Positions 22,201-34,644 of a stretch of DNA of 64,000 nucleotides are shown here, in pieces. Position 1 is the first letter of the stretch, and the number at the start of each line of letters is the position of its first letter. The stretch is from assembly GCA_003255065.1 (NCBI GenBank), contig QAOA01005271.1:372001-436000 (forward strand), given 5' to 3'. The notes below the pieces were generated by a model. It was not told where the DNA came from. It did no database searches and saw only the letters and a program-made list of their open reading frames with translations. The DNA comes from Cercis canadensis. Lineage: Eukaryota > Streptophyta > Magnoliopsida > Fabales > Fabaceae. The position numbers and the translations under genes were made by a program.

Positions 22201-25200
22201 GGTATATATATATGAACTTATATGTCTTCATAAGGTTTTCCATCTTTTCATTTGAAATCTTTCAGAGGTTGTAATTTCCTTTTGCCTCTAAATGGGGCAA
22301 CCTGAGGGCTCCTTTGGTGTTAATTCTGAATTCCCCTTGATTATATGAGTATGTAGTTGATATGGTGGTTGGTGGTATTATATTGATGGAGGTTGTGTCT
22401 CTGTAACTATTTGAAATCTAAATACTCTTCCTTGTGGCCTTCTTTGTGGGCATAATGATGACAGCACTACTGAATTGAAGAAGTGCAATTGTCATTTTTA
22501 TGTAGTATTTAGCTTTAGTTAAAATTGATGTGGATTCAATTACATTTATGACTCGTTTTGCAATTTGTATTCTGAATTTATTCTAGGGGTTACTGTTGTT
22601 GTTTTCTGCTCTATTTTAGGTTGCTCATGTTTTGGCAAGTATCCTGTCTGATATTGTTTCATTCCCGCACATACATTGGAAGATGAGGTGCAATAGTTTA
22701 ATGATTAGTGATGTGGAGCATAATCATGATTGGGAACTGGAATAACTAAGATGTAATATGATCGAAGGATGAGGTGCAATAGTGTAAGCTTAAGATGGCC
22801 TTAAGCAAACACAGGCTTTTCTATGAAGCCTAATAGCTGCTTATGTGATATAGAAGTCTACAGGATTCCCATATCTTTAACAAGTTTACTGAAGCATCTT
22901 TATTATAAAATCATTCTTTTTGAGAATTTAGTGTTCTGTGCATCCTCTAGGTTATATTCTATGAGCAAGATTGGAACCCTCAAGTGGACAAGCAAGCTTT
23001 GCAGCGAGCTCATAGGATTGGCCAAATGAACCACGTGTTGTGCATAAACATTGTTACAGAACGTACTGTGGAGGAGGTGCCACTCTTTTCATTCTTCTAT
23101 TTTTTAATCCCTTGACAGTAAAAGCCATTTTATATATATATATTTTAGGAATTTAAATGTTCCAATCCAGGTAATTATGCGGAGAGCAGAGAGAAAATTG
23201 CTGCTTAGCCTCAATGTTATGGGTGATAATGTTTTGGAACATGAAAATGAAGAAACATCCAGTGTCGTAACTAGTGATTTGAAATCTGTCATATTTGGGT
23301 TACATATGTTTGATCCCACTGAGATTAATGATGGAAAATCGGGAGACTTAGATTTGTCTGAAATTAATGCTATGGTTGAGAAGGTAATTGGAGTGCGTGA
23401 TGAACAGACATCTGACAAGGATGACAGGAAATTTGAGGTCAACCCAAGGAATATTCTAAAAGGATATGATGCTATGGAAGGAGGTTCTGCTTCTCAGTCT
23501 TATGATCCTGGTCTTGATGAGGCTTCGTATCTCTCTTGGGTTAAAAATTTTGAAGAAGTGTCAAAAGCAAGCAAAGACTCTGTTATGGAGTTGAGGAACA
23601 GGAGGAGCACAGATGAGGAAAAGTGTCTAAAACTTGAGGATGCAAAGAAAAAGGCAGAGGAAAAGAAGCTGTCAAAGTGGGAAGCTCTTGGATACCATTC
23701 ATTGAATGTGAAAAGCCCTATCAACCCAGCAGATGGTGATGTTATGTCAGATACTGGGCCTGTTCATTTCGTTTATGGAGATTGTACAGATCCATCAAAA
23801 GTTTGTCCGTCTGAACCCGCCATAATATTCAGGTCAACCTTTTTATTCTTGTAATTGCCTCACTGTAGCTTTTGCTTTGTTGTACTAAGCTTCTAAGTTA
23901 CTAGATAGATGGAATTAATCATCTGTTGAAGTTTTTATTCCATATAATAGCATTTTCTGTTGCTTTTGGTGGTATCCTAGATAGTCTGCTTGTTTGGTCA
24001 GCATGGTTGTTTTCAACCTAAAGAAGGCTTTTTTCAAAACATTATGTGGAGGCTGGTCTGTGCATGTGTCTGTGGGTATTTTCCATTTTTTTTTTTGTGA
24101 TAAATTTGTTAGGTTTCTGTGCTCTTCAATCCCTCTTAGTTTATTTCTTAGCACTCAGGAAAATAGTTGAAAATTGATTGTCGAAGAATTTGCACATATA
24201 ATATGCTGATGACTGCTTCTCCTAGAAGATAAAATTATTCAGATAAATTGTGTTTGCCTTTCTACTCTACCAATTACAACCACAAAATCATCTTTCTGTT
24301 CACCAACTTGGCATTTTTTATGATATGTTAGCATTGTTCCATTGGATCACATTGGCACTACAGACAAACTTCTACCCCTTTCTTAAACTGAAATTTTTTA
24401 ACACTGTACTATTGCCTGATATTTTTTGTTGATGAATCAACTTCATGACTCTGGTTTGCTACTGCCTTATGTTGTTGTTAGTGTTGATTTTATTTCACTT
24501 CGAATACTTAAGTTGATTTTACAGCTGTGTTGATACCTCTGGACACTGGGGCCATGGAGGAATGTTTGATTCATTAACCAAACTTTCTAGGAGCATTGGT
24601 GATGCATATGAACGGGCTTCTGAACATGATGACCTGCATCTCGGTGATCTCCATCTTATAAGGCTTAAAGGTGAGCACTTGTTTCTTCCTCTCAGGTTTC
24701 TGCTATCAAAACTACTTGATTATACCAGGTAACTTTTTGGGTTTAACATACAAGCAAGACTGCATACCCAGAAGGTGACATGTAGGCCAATATAGGTAAA
24801 CACTACCCAGAGCCGGAGCCAGAGCCACTGCGCATAGTCTTAGTTCCTTGAACTTTAACTGGTGAAATAATCATAGCTGTTATTATAACAATATCTCTTT
24901 CAGTGTCACCAGCACCAGCAGATATTTCTTATTCGGGCTGATATTACTGCTTTATTTTTATAGCAAGTGGGGGGATTGTTTGATGGGTTGTCTTTATTGT
25001 GGCCATCTATCTGTTTTCATGCTTCTTCTTCTTCTTTTTTTAGTAGTTCAAGTAAAGCAGCTGAGGTGGTGATAATGGCCAATTGCTCTCAGGAGTTATT
25101 AATGCCAGCTTAACTAGTATAAGGAATCATCCCAGCACATGTTCTAATCAATATGTCTCTACTCCCTGGGAACCTTTTGTGGAGAGCAGCTTTTTAATTT

Positions 25201-26433
25201 ATTATAAGATTAAGGAAAGTGACATAAGCTCCTTGAAATGGAGCTTATATCTGCTATTGCAAATTACATGCTAATGATGTAACTTTTGCCACATTTAGTG
25301 TGCTGTAAATAACTAGAAGAAACGCATATATATAAATGTTAAGCAGCACTCTTAAAATGTCTAGAATTTTTTGAACTGTTAGGGACCATGTTCATTAGTC
25401 AGGGCATCCAAGTGGGTAGTCTACCCATGTTGCCTTTTGTAATACTTACCGTTAGTCTTTTAATCTTTTGAATTATGATGATGACGAGGGAACTCAAGCT
25501 CAGTGTATAAGCATGTAGTCAACTCCCTAGTGTTGTTTTGTAGATGACTCTGATGATCAAAGTATGGATGGAAAAACTCCCCAGTGGGTCGCTTTAGCTG
25601 TGGTTCAGTCTTATAATCCAAGGCGTAAAATCCCTCGCAGTAAGATCTCACTTCTTCACTTGGAAAACTGCTTATCAAAGGCGGCATTCTCAGCCTTTCA
25701 AAATTCTGGTAATGCCCTCCCATGTTTATTTAATTTGTAGTTTAATTTATTGTTGTTACATTGATCCTCCATTCTCTTTATCGATGATCCATCCTTTCTT
25801 TTATTTTTCTTTCTTCTTTCTTATATGCATATTGTGCATGTGTGTGTGCATAAGTTCCCATGTACGAATAGTTTCGTGGATTACAAGATACGATTATAAG
25901 TATTATTTAAAGCATACTGGAAGAGAAAATCAACACATCATTTGTATCTATCAACTAAACTTCATTCTTGATTACCTCTATGTATTATCAATCTTTTTAC
26001 ATACAACAGGAAAATATCCCATAAAGAAACTTTTTCTGCAAAAGGGTTAATTTGGTATAATCCTCTTTATTGATAAGTAATGAGGTAGAGGTGATAAAGT
26101 TTAGTTGATAGATGCAAAAAAGATTACTCATTTTCATTTATCATGAGGATTATAAATGAAACAAACAGATGGGGCATTTAGATTTCTCAATCCTAAAGTT
26201 CTATGATACATACTTCATGTCTGAATCAGTATACATTTCTTAGATACATACTTACCAAATTTGTTTGATCTTTATGCAAAGCATCAATCCACATGCCACG
26301 CATTGGTTATCAAGATGGATCAGATCGTTCTGAGTGGTACACCATAGAACGTCTTCTACGAAAATATGCTTCCATTTATGGCATAAAGATTTTTGTGTAT
26401 TGCTCTCTCTCTCTCTCTCTCTATCTATATATA

Positions 26434-26466
<33 letters not shown>

Positions 26467-26516
26467 ATTGATTCGTATACATTTTTTACAGGTATTATTA
26501 TCAACGATCACGTTAA
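16218..26516 (+). CDS. CHR10: SNF2-family chromatin remodeller with C-terminal macro domain (CHR10/ALC1-like), 17 exons
   Basis: This is a nuclear ATP-dependent nucleosome remodeller of the ALC1/CHD1L group; the macro domain of that group binds ADP-ribose. Exons: 16218-16407, 16762-16769, 17624-17702, 17807-17967, 18141-18269, 18667-18847, 19215-19350, 19477-19585, 21025-21114, 21705-21812, 21920-22123, 22951-23076, 23171-23832, 24525-24670, 25544-25708, 26282-26396 and 26492-26516. Every junction keeps frame, giving 877 residues. Motifs in order are GDEMGLGKT (64-72, Walker A), DEAQ (179-182), [28 protein letters not shown] (450-460) and RAHRIGQ (484-490). A charged linker follows, then a macro domain (about 700-870) with [25 protein letters not shown] and [15 protein letters not shown]. 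Exon 2 is only 8 nt and exon 17 only 25 nt. The start is ATG 16218, with an alternative in-frame ATG at 16227. Introns hold duplicated sequence around Ns, a poly-T tract and a microsatellite. Order of motifs and the C-terminus (KIFVYYYQRSR) fit plant CHR10 (ASG3). Confidence 0.95.
19659..20045. repeat. 193 bp direct repeat around a single N (CHR10 intron 8)
   Basis: Positions 19659-19851 and 19853-20045 are near-identical and separated only by the N at 19852, with two or three mismatches by eye. It looks like an unmerged contig overlap, so true intron 8 is probably about 194 bp shorter than shown. Confidence 0.9.
21838..21872. repeat. Poly-T tract with an N (CHR10 intron 10)
   Basis: About 30 T residues are broken by a G and an N at 21857. 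The tract lies upstream of the exon 11 acceptor and is likely of uncertain length. Confidence 0.85.
26401..26467. repeat. Compound microsatellite in the last CHR10 intron
   Basis: The tract runs (CT)n, then (TA)n, then (TGTA)n, and starts 4 nt after the exon 16 donor. It fills most of the 95 nt intron before the 25 nt terminal exon. If the donor is read through, the frame runs on into the repeat. Confidence 0.9.
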
Positions 26517-27724
26517 GGCTTAAGGTTCAATGGACTTTTGGAAGGTGATAGTGGATAGTTATGGCAAGTACAATGTTAAAAATGTTCTGCACTTTTCTCA
26601 TTCTCGAAACGCAAGTTGAGCTGTAACTTAATTCTTAGGCATGTAGATTGTTACCAAGATTGCAGTTCAATATTTGACCCAACCTAGTGATAGTGATATT
26701 GTCTCGTCCAATGAATGAAAATGAATAGAGCTAATAAATTTCCTAATTATATGTCTGACTTATTGACTGTTAGATTCATTGTCTAAGATCGCTAAGAACT
26801 AAACGAACTGCTATGACTATGATTCAATAATGGTAGTTCAAGCCTAGCACAAAGTGAAGCAAGGAATTAAGAACTCTTTTTTAGTCCCTGAAAAATTCAA
26901 CGATTGACAAGTTAGTCCCCCAAAAATGTTCGTTGACAATTTCGTCTTCGAATTATGGTTCTGTATGACAAATTAGTCCTTGAATTATGTTCGTTGACAA
27001 TTTCGTCCTCGAATTATAGTTCCATACAACAAATTACTAAACCAACTTGTGTTTTTTTATGATTTAGTATTACTATTTTTTGGCTTTTTATATTATTGTA
27101 GTGATAATTTTTTAAGTATACAAAAATCTAAACTTATATTGACACCCACATTTTTACTATATAATTTGGAGGAATATAATGACATAGTTTTTGGTTTTCA
27201 TTCTAATAATAATTTTTTATTTTATTAAACATAAATGTTTTTAAATTATTTTCTTAAATATAACACATTGTTAAATTCATGCTTAAGTAGAGTATCACTA
27301 TTAATACAATTTAAATATTTTTATCCAGCTCAAATTGTGTCGTTATGTAGTGTGATAAAGTATCATAAAATAAAATAATGTATAATTAATATTTGAGTTT
27401 ATTCTATTGATATTCAAGAACTTGAAAAAAATTACAAAATCATATCGCGTAAAATAAATAAAATATTTTTAAGTATTATATCCTTATTTTATTTATACTT
27501 ATTATTTTTTTTATATATTTAATTTATTTATTTATATTTAAACATAATAATTATATTTATAAATAGAATAACCACTGTTTTTATATTTTTGTTTTTTGTG
27601 TTTTTTTTTTCCCCGAATTAAAGCTGGTAAATCCGCGCCTAAAAGCTACAAACCTGGGAAAATTTTCCTTCTTCAATGGCATGACGAAACGCATTACGAA
27701 GCGAGGGAGGAAGAAACGCAATTC
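26517..27724. other. Intergenic region between CHR10-like and PPR genes
   Basis: The first part is the CHR10-like 3' end. At 26928-27026 a short unit (TTCGTTGACAATTTCGTC and following) is repeated with a 61 bp period inside a stretch with several TTAGTCC motifs, probably a transposable-element remnant. The rest is very AT-rich, and no gene is seen. Confidence 0.55.
26928..27026. repeat. Two-copy tandem repeat, 61 bp period
   Basis: A unit containing TTCGTTGACAATTTCGTC, then TCGAATTAT, occurs at 26929 and 26990. An earlier degenerate piece lies near 26900. Low-copy remnants like this are common in plant intergenic DNA. Confidence 0.7.
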
Positions 27725-30021
27725 ATGGCCTTGAGTACGCAATCTCGCATTCGTTCAGTGGCAGTGTTTGGAAACCAATATTTGTCCCCCATCTTCAACT
27801 CCAATTCTAAGCCTCCTTCGTCTCTCAGGTACACTTCTGAAAATTTCCTTTCTATTCCTTTTTCTGAAATTTTCATGTCTCATATGTTAATTTCTAGTAA
27901 CTAGTTTTGAAATTCAGGCACTATTGTTCACATAAGATCGAAAACCATAGTGAGGATGAAGAAGAACTGGACCAAAATGAAAAACCCAAATCATCCACCA
28001 AAACCAAAAGAGCTAAATCCATGGCACAGCTCATCAATTCCAAAGCCTGGTCAAATGAGCTTTTGTCTTCTTTATCTCCATTCTCTTCCAACCTCTCAAA
28101 AACCACTGTGCTGCAAACTCTTCGCCTTGTCAAAAACCCCACCAAAGCCTTTCAATTCTTCAAGTGGGCACAGGAAATGGGGTTCCCTCACAATGACCAA
28201 TGCTACTTCGCAATGTTAGAAATTCTGGGTCGTGAACGAAATCTCAATGTGGCTCGAAATTTTCTGTTTTCAATTGAGAGAAGGTCCAATGGGGCTGTTA
28301 AGCTTGAGGACAGATTCTTCAATGTCTTAATTAGGAGTTATGGTCAAGCTGGACTGTTTGAAGAGTCAATGAAGCTTTTTCAAACTATGAAGTCAACGGG
28401 TGTTTCACCTTCTGTAATTACATTCAATAGTCTTTTGTCTATTTTGCTTAAACGGGGTCGGACGAATATGGCGAAAGATGTGTATGGTGAAATGCTTAGC
28501 ACATATGGAGTTGCTCCAGACACGTATACATATAATATTATGATCAGAGGGTTTTGTAAGAACTCCATGGTTGATGAAGGGTTTCAGTTCTTTAAAGAAA
28601 TGTCACGCTTCAATTGCAATCCGGATGTTGTTACATATAATACACTTGTTGATGGCTTGTGTAGAGCAGGGAAGGTCAAAATTGCACACAATTTAGTTGA
28701 TGGTATGAGTAAGAAAAGCAAGGATTTGAATCCTAATACTGTAACTTATACAACTTTAATTAGAGGGTATTGTATGAAACAAGAAGTGGATGGGGCTTTG
28801 GTTATTCTGGAAGAGATGACTGGTCGAGGCCTCAAACCAAATGGAATTACCTACAATACTCTAATTAAAGGACTCTGTGAGGCACATAAGCTGGATAAGA
28901 TAAAAGATATTTTGGAAGGAATGATAGGGGGTGGAGGATTCACTCCAGATACATGTACCTTCAACACAATAATTCATGCACATTGTTCTGCAGGAAAGCT
29001 AAATGAAGCATTAAAGGTGTTTGAGAAGATGAAAAAGTTACAGGTCCCAGCAGATTCGGCTACATATAGTGTTCTGATACGGAGTTTGTGTCAGAAAGAG
29101 GACTATGATACAGCAGAGAAGCTGTTTGATGAGTTATCTGAGAAGGATATCTTGTCAAGCAACTTTGGCTCGAAGCCTCTTGCTGCCGCCTATAATCCTA
29201 TGTTTCAGTATTTGTGTGGACACGGGAAAACTAAGAAGGCAGAGAGAGTATTTAGACAGCTAATGAGAAGGGGAACACAAGATCCTCCCTCATACAAGAC
29301 AATGATTATGGGGCATTGTAAGGAAGGTACATATGAGAACGGATATGAGCTTCTGATCTGGATGTTAAGAAGAGATTTTCTTCCTGATGTTGAGATATAC
29401 AATTCTTTGATTGATGGTTTTCTGCAGAAGGATAAGCCTCTTCTTGCAAAGGAGACTCTAGATAAAATGCTGAAGAGTTCCTATATCCCGAAAACAGCTA
29501 TCTGCCATTCTGTACTGGAAAAACTTTTAGAAAAGGGTTGTGCTCATGAGTCTGCCAGTGTTGTTGTCATGATGTTGGAGAGAAATATTAGACAAAATAT
29601 AAACCTCTCAACTGAGAGTTTACAGTTACTTTTTGGCCGTGGACTACAGGATAGAGCATTTGAGATTCTTGAGTTGCTTTATAAGAACGGATACTGTGTT
29701 AAAATAGTAGAAGTAGTTCGTTTCCTTTTCCAGAGAAAAAAGCTATCAGAGGCATGCAAAATGTTGCTTTTTAGTTTGGAAAGCCATCAAAAAGCTGATA
29801 TCGATATGTGTAATGCAGTTCTTCTAGGCCTTTGCAAAAGTAACAAAGTTTCAGAAGCATTTAGTTTGGGCTATGAATTGGTGGAGAAAGGTTTACATGA
29901 GGAGTTGATATGCCTTGATGATCTGATATCTGCTCTGGGGGCTGAGGGAAGATTAGAGGAAGCTGCATTTCTATCAAAGAGAATGAAAAGAGCAGTTAGG
30001 GAGGTGTGCACCAAATTATAG
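27725..30021 (+). CDS. P-type pentatricopeptide repeat protein, two exons
   Basis: The model joins exon 1 (27725-27828) to exon 2 (27918-30021). The 89 nt intron has a GTACAC donor and an ATTCAG acceptor and splits an Arg codon, giving 735 residues. The N-terminus (MALSTQSRIRSVAVFGNQYL) is basic and poor in acids, so plastid or mitochondrial import is likely. About 13 PPR motifs of roughly 35 residues run from about residue 150, with repeat openings such as VTYNTLVDGLCRAGKV, VTYTTLIRGYCMKQ and ITYNTLIKGLCEAHKL. No E, E+ or DYW extension follows, so it is a P-class RNA-binding protein, a class involved in organelle RNA stability, splicing or translation. The RNA target cannot be read with confidence. 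From memory the sequence resembles At1g02060, which adjoins LAP6 in Arabidopsis as this gene does here. Confidence 0.92.
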
Positions 30022-31801
30022 CTCTTAGAAATTCAGGCCTTACAAATTGTTAAGTCATATCCATTATTGTTTAATTTTCTTCTTTTATAATAAAAAGAGA
30101 ATTACTGTTTAGTTTTCTGTTAGATTTCCTTCCATTTTGTTTATCTAAAATTAGTATCATAAGCTTCTATAGGAGGGAGTTCATCTTTATTGCATCAAGT
30201 AAAATATATTATTTCGAAGAATAAAGTAAACTGATTTGAACCATTCAACGTATTAGGAAGCTAGAAGCAGATCAGAACAGGCCAAGGGCCTGCTGAAAAG
30301 AGGATTGGGGAGTCATAGTAGATTGGGAAAGTCCTTATGCAGGATAACAGGAGTAATAGAGATCTATGTTTAAATGGGTCACTCACTTTGAGTTCTTCTT
30401 TAGACCTGCTGCTTCTCATCACTGGAACAAGTCTTAAGATATTTGTTTATTTTTCTTGCTCTTACAGGTTCATCCCGTTTCCATGCATGTTCTTTGCAAG
30501 AAATATTTATACTTAAATTTAGGTCATGCCAGAAATCACGCTAACATGTCATACATATCTATGTGTTTCTTATTTTTTATTGGTTAAGGACTGCTAAAAT
30601 ATGAGAACAAGGAGGATTGGAATTTAGATGGTTGTTTTGCTAATCCAATTATTCCTTGCACTTAGCTGATCTTTAGATGAAAACTGGTTTCCAATTTAAT
30701 CAGCTATCAAAAGTCAGTTTTTGGCTTTTGGACTCATCCCATTGAATCATTGGACTATGCTTTTGGTCCTTTTGGACACAATCAGATGCCTGAGTTACCT
30801 TATTCGAAGGTAGAATTGCAAAATTTTCCTGGTGCTTTTGTGTACCCTAGGCAGAATCTGGTTTATCTAATTAATCATAGTTCCCATTTACTTTTATTCA
30901 AGGAAAAGAAACTAAGTTCAGTGTAGATCCAGTAAATATATTCAGTAATGCTGCAATTGGCTCTACCATTTACCATACAATTGGTGCCTACAGATTAGTG
31001 TCAGTGAGACAGTGATAGGTTTACAACATACGTTGTAAATTGAAAATTTCCCATATTGACATAAACGGTGTTATTGACACACTTTTAAATTCACTTTTCT
31101 TATTGCAACAGTTGAATTTAACTAGATCAATACTAGAATCACTAAATCACTTAAACATTTTATGTATGACTTAAATTTTCTACACCTAGGCATGCAACTA
31201 TAATTCTTCTATTGAGAATGACACAGTTAACAAACTCGAGTCTGTTTTGGCGCCTATCTTTTCCTTAAAACCTTTTCTTTATTGTTTTCCATTACTTTCA
31301 GCTTCTGGTTTTCTAGGCTTAGCTCGAAAACTAAGAAACAGTAAAATGCTTATTTTTTTTCCTTGACAAGAGTTTGTTTAAAAAATAGCAAGATCCATTA
31401 TTCATTTGTTTTTCAACATGAGAGCTCTTGAGAAAATAATCTCTCTCAGTACATGTGACCCATCAACCTCCCTAACACTACTATTTCTGCTTTCTCTATT
31501 TTACACTTACAACCAAGTAAAATAATGGTGTAAGTTAGAAATGGATTCCATGCTTAACTAAAAGAAAGTAAAAGATTGTTGAGCTCTTACAAAAGCTTCA
31601 CACATCCAAACCAGGTACTCAAATAGCTAATGTCACCAAACCCCAAATAAAGTAGCATTTCTCTAATTTCATGCTAGACTTCTTGGACACCAACTTCTCT
31701 CCAATAACAAGCCAAGCTCTCATTTATAACCCCCTTGAACTTCAGTCTCTGAGCAAGTTTCCATTGAACCTAAACTATAATCTTGCTTAATCCTCACAAA
31801 G
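30022..31801. other. Intergenic region between the PPR and LAP6-like genes
   Basis: The left end is the PPR 3' UTR, with AATAAAAAG-type signals near 30088. The right end is the LAP6-like promoter, with a TTTATAACC motif near 31722 about 80 bp before the ATG. No gene or clear element is seen between. Confidence 0.55.
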
Positions 31802-33263
31802 ATGCCACAAGCTGACACTAATGGTGCTTCTGGGCAAAATGGTGGCCGTGCTAGACGTGCTCCCACTCCCGGAAAGGCAACGGTGCTTGCAGTAGGCAAG
31901 GCCTTCCCCAGCCAAATCATCCCTCAAGAGTGCTTGGTGGAGGGCTACATCCGTGACACCAAATGCGAAGACGCATACATTAAGGAGAAATTGGAGCGTC
32001 TTTGTAAGCAAAATTAGTTCTATCAATGCTCAAACTTTGTTAGAATTTCAATTTGCTTTACACAACACGTGTACCTCATCTCTTCTTATAATTTCTACAT
32101 TATCTATGTTACTTGAACTTGAAATCTTCGTGTTAAAATATCATGTGATCAACCTTCAAACATCATGTGATAGAATAGGGGACACTTCCATAGGCAAGTG
32201 CTAAGAAATTTATTTGTTATGTAAAGATAAAACCTTTGATTACAATTTATCTTCGATCTAAGCTGCAATTGATTCTTTTTTTGTCCATTGGCCAGGTAAG
32301 AATACCACTGTGAAGACAAGATACACAGTGATGTCAAAGGAGATCCTAGAGAAATACCCTGAATTGGCCACTGAGGGGTCACCAACCATAAAGCAAAGAC
32401 TTGAAATAGCAAACCCTGCAGTAGTGGAGATGGCTGCCAAAGCAAGCCAAGCTTGTATCAAGGAATGGGGAAGGCCTGTCCAAGACATCACCCACATTGT
32501 GTATGTTTCTTCTAGCGAAATTCGCTTACCAGGTGGTGATCTTTATCTGGCTAATGAACTTGGCCTTAGGAGTGACATTGGGCGTGTAATGCTCTACTTT
32601 CTAGGCTGCTATGGTGGTGTCACTGGCCTTAGAGTTGCCAAAGACATAGCAGAGAACAACCCCGGTAGCCGGGTTTTGGTAACCACTTCTGAGACTACCA
32701 TACTTGGTTTTAGACCTCCAAATAAGGCCAGGCCTTATGATCTTGTGGGTGCTGCACTTTTTGGTGATGGAGCTGCTGCTGCGATCGTAGGAGCCAACCC
32801 AATATTGGGTCAAGAATCTCCTTTCATGGAGTTGAATTATGCTGTTCAACAGTTCTTGCCTGAGACTCACAATGTCATTGATGGTAGACTTTCTGAAGAG
32901 GGTATAAATTTCAAGCTTGGAAGAGACCTTCCTCAGAAAATTGAAGACAACATTGAGGCATTCTGCACAAAACTCATGGCAAAGAGTGATTTGAAGGAGT
33001 TCAATGAATTGTTTTGGGCAGTGCACCCTGGTGGCCCTGCAATTCTCAATAAGCTAGAGAGTACTCTCAAATTGACCACTGAGAAACTTGAATGTAGTAG
33101 GAAAGCACTAATGGACTATGGGAATGTTAGCAGCAACACTATCTTTTATGTGATGGAGTACATGAGAGACGAGCTGAAGAAAGAGGGAGGACAAGAATGG
33201 GGCCTGGCATTGGCATTTGGACCAGGCATTACTTTTGAAGGCATTCTCATGCGTAGCCTTTAA
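31802..33263 (+). CDS. LAP6: Anther-specific type III polyketide synthase A (LAP6/PKSA), two exons
   Basis: The product is a chalcone-synthase-like enzyme of the tapetum. It condenses hydroxylated fatty acyl-CoA with malonyl-CoA to alkyl-pyrones, precursors of sporopollenin in the pollen wall. The model is exon 1 (31802-32003) plus exon 2 (32296-33263), with GT-AG ends, giving 389 residues. The intron splits a Cys codon (T|GC class, Cys68), the intron position shared by plant type III PKS genes. The catalytic triad is intact: Cys172 in YFLGCYGGVTG, His311 in WAVHPGGPAI and Asn344 in DYGNVSSNT. The C-terminal GFGPG equivalent reads AFGPGITFEG. Match to the PKSA type rather than PKSB (LAP5) rests on GKAFPSQIIPQECLVEGYIR and RYTVMSKEILEKYPEL. 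It follows the PPR gene, as LAP6 does in Arabidopsis (from memory). Confidence 0.94.
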
Positions 33264-34644
33264 TTTTAATTATCCATGTGTCCTTGGATAGGAATAGAAA
33301 CATATGCTAGTTAAGTGATTTATCTATTATCATGCTTTGAACTCTAATGTAGCAAATGATCACCTTCTAAATATCTTAATATCAAGGGAAAAAGTTATAA
33401 CACTACCTTTTACATATTCCTGCTTCCTTTTGCTTTGCTGTTCTTTCTTTCTTTATTTATTTCTTAATAAAAAATATTTTCCAAAGAAATTTATTTAAAA
33501 GTAATGTACCAATTAAAAAAGCCAACGCTTCACCAAAAAATAACAAAAGAAAACAATGCAAAAAATGCTCAGAAATTATTACACACTATTGTCATATCAA
33601 ATTAGTTCGTATAGTTTTTTTTTTTGGTTACATATAATTTTTTTTTATGACAACACATCAATTTAAACTTGTGACTTTTTTTTTNTTTTTTTTTTTTTTT
33701 TTTTGTAAATTACCCAAATCTTTCGTCATCATAGTACCTGTATTCCATTTTTCAAACATACACACGTTTGCTCGAGGAATGCTGCCTCAATATAGCCGTT
33801 TTTAATTTTTTTTTAATCGGGGATTTTATGATATTACGTAAGTATGTTATACTACACTGACGTGGCAAGCATACATAATTTTTATATTTTATTATATATA
33901 AAATATAATTTATTTAATTTTTTAAACAAACTTAAAAATAGTTAATTTGTACACATGTCATTTATTTATTAGTTATTTTTATGTAGTATGACATACTACA
34001 TAAATACTAAAAGTATTTAAGAAACCTCCTTTTTTAATACAAACAGTTTCTTTGAAGTATGAGATGGTTAAAACATGAATAATAAGAGTTATTTACTATG
34101 TAATCAAATTTACAGCAATATTTATATTTTTATTTATGAATAAATATGTACTTTTGTATTTTTGGAAAAAACAAAAATAAATTCTAAATTAGAGTTTTTT
34201 TTTTAAATTTTTTTACAAATATAGATATATAAATTATGTATATTATAGTTCAGAATAAATATTTATGTTTGAATTTTTTTTTATGAATAATTTATAAATA
34301 TCGTTATAAATTTTTATTTAAACATATGCATACTCTATCTTTAAAATAGTGTAATCTTCATTTATCCTAAATTTTTATATTAAAAAAATTAAAATTAAAA
34401 TTGTGTTTAAAATCAATTTGAAATTACTGACTTTTTTTCTCTTTTTTTTTTTGTGGCGTTTTGGTTGCGGTTTTCTTCCACGTGGCCGATAGCCCCGAAA
34501 CAAAGAAAAAAGACCGGCCCACAGCTATCTAAATGGAACAATTCTGCGATGCGCATCACGGGCCGTGAGTGTACGAAACGACGTAGTCTTCAATTTCGTT
34601 TTGCTTGTTACCTTTCAGTTAAGAATGCCCCCTCCCTTCTCATC
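33264..34644. other. Intergenic region between LAP6-like and hydrolase genes
   Basis: Very AT-rich. It holds the second copy of the dispersed repeat (33860-33917), a T-rich run with an N at 33685, and a GC-richer patch at 34450-34640 that is probably the hydrolase 5' UTR. No gene is seen. Confidence 0.55.
33860..33917. repeat. Dispersed repeat copy B (matches 2024-2081)
   Basis: This 58 bp segment has 57 of 58 positions identical to the copy near the left end, in direct orientation. The sequence upstream (33822-33859) is also partly similar to 1991-2023. It is a dispersed element family of unknown class. Confidence 0.7.

Noticed and set aside
27694-27876. Minus-strand 60-codon frame over PPR exon 1
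   Set aside because: It is antisense to a frame that splices cleanly into the PPR coding sequence.
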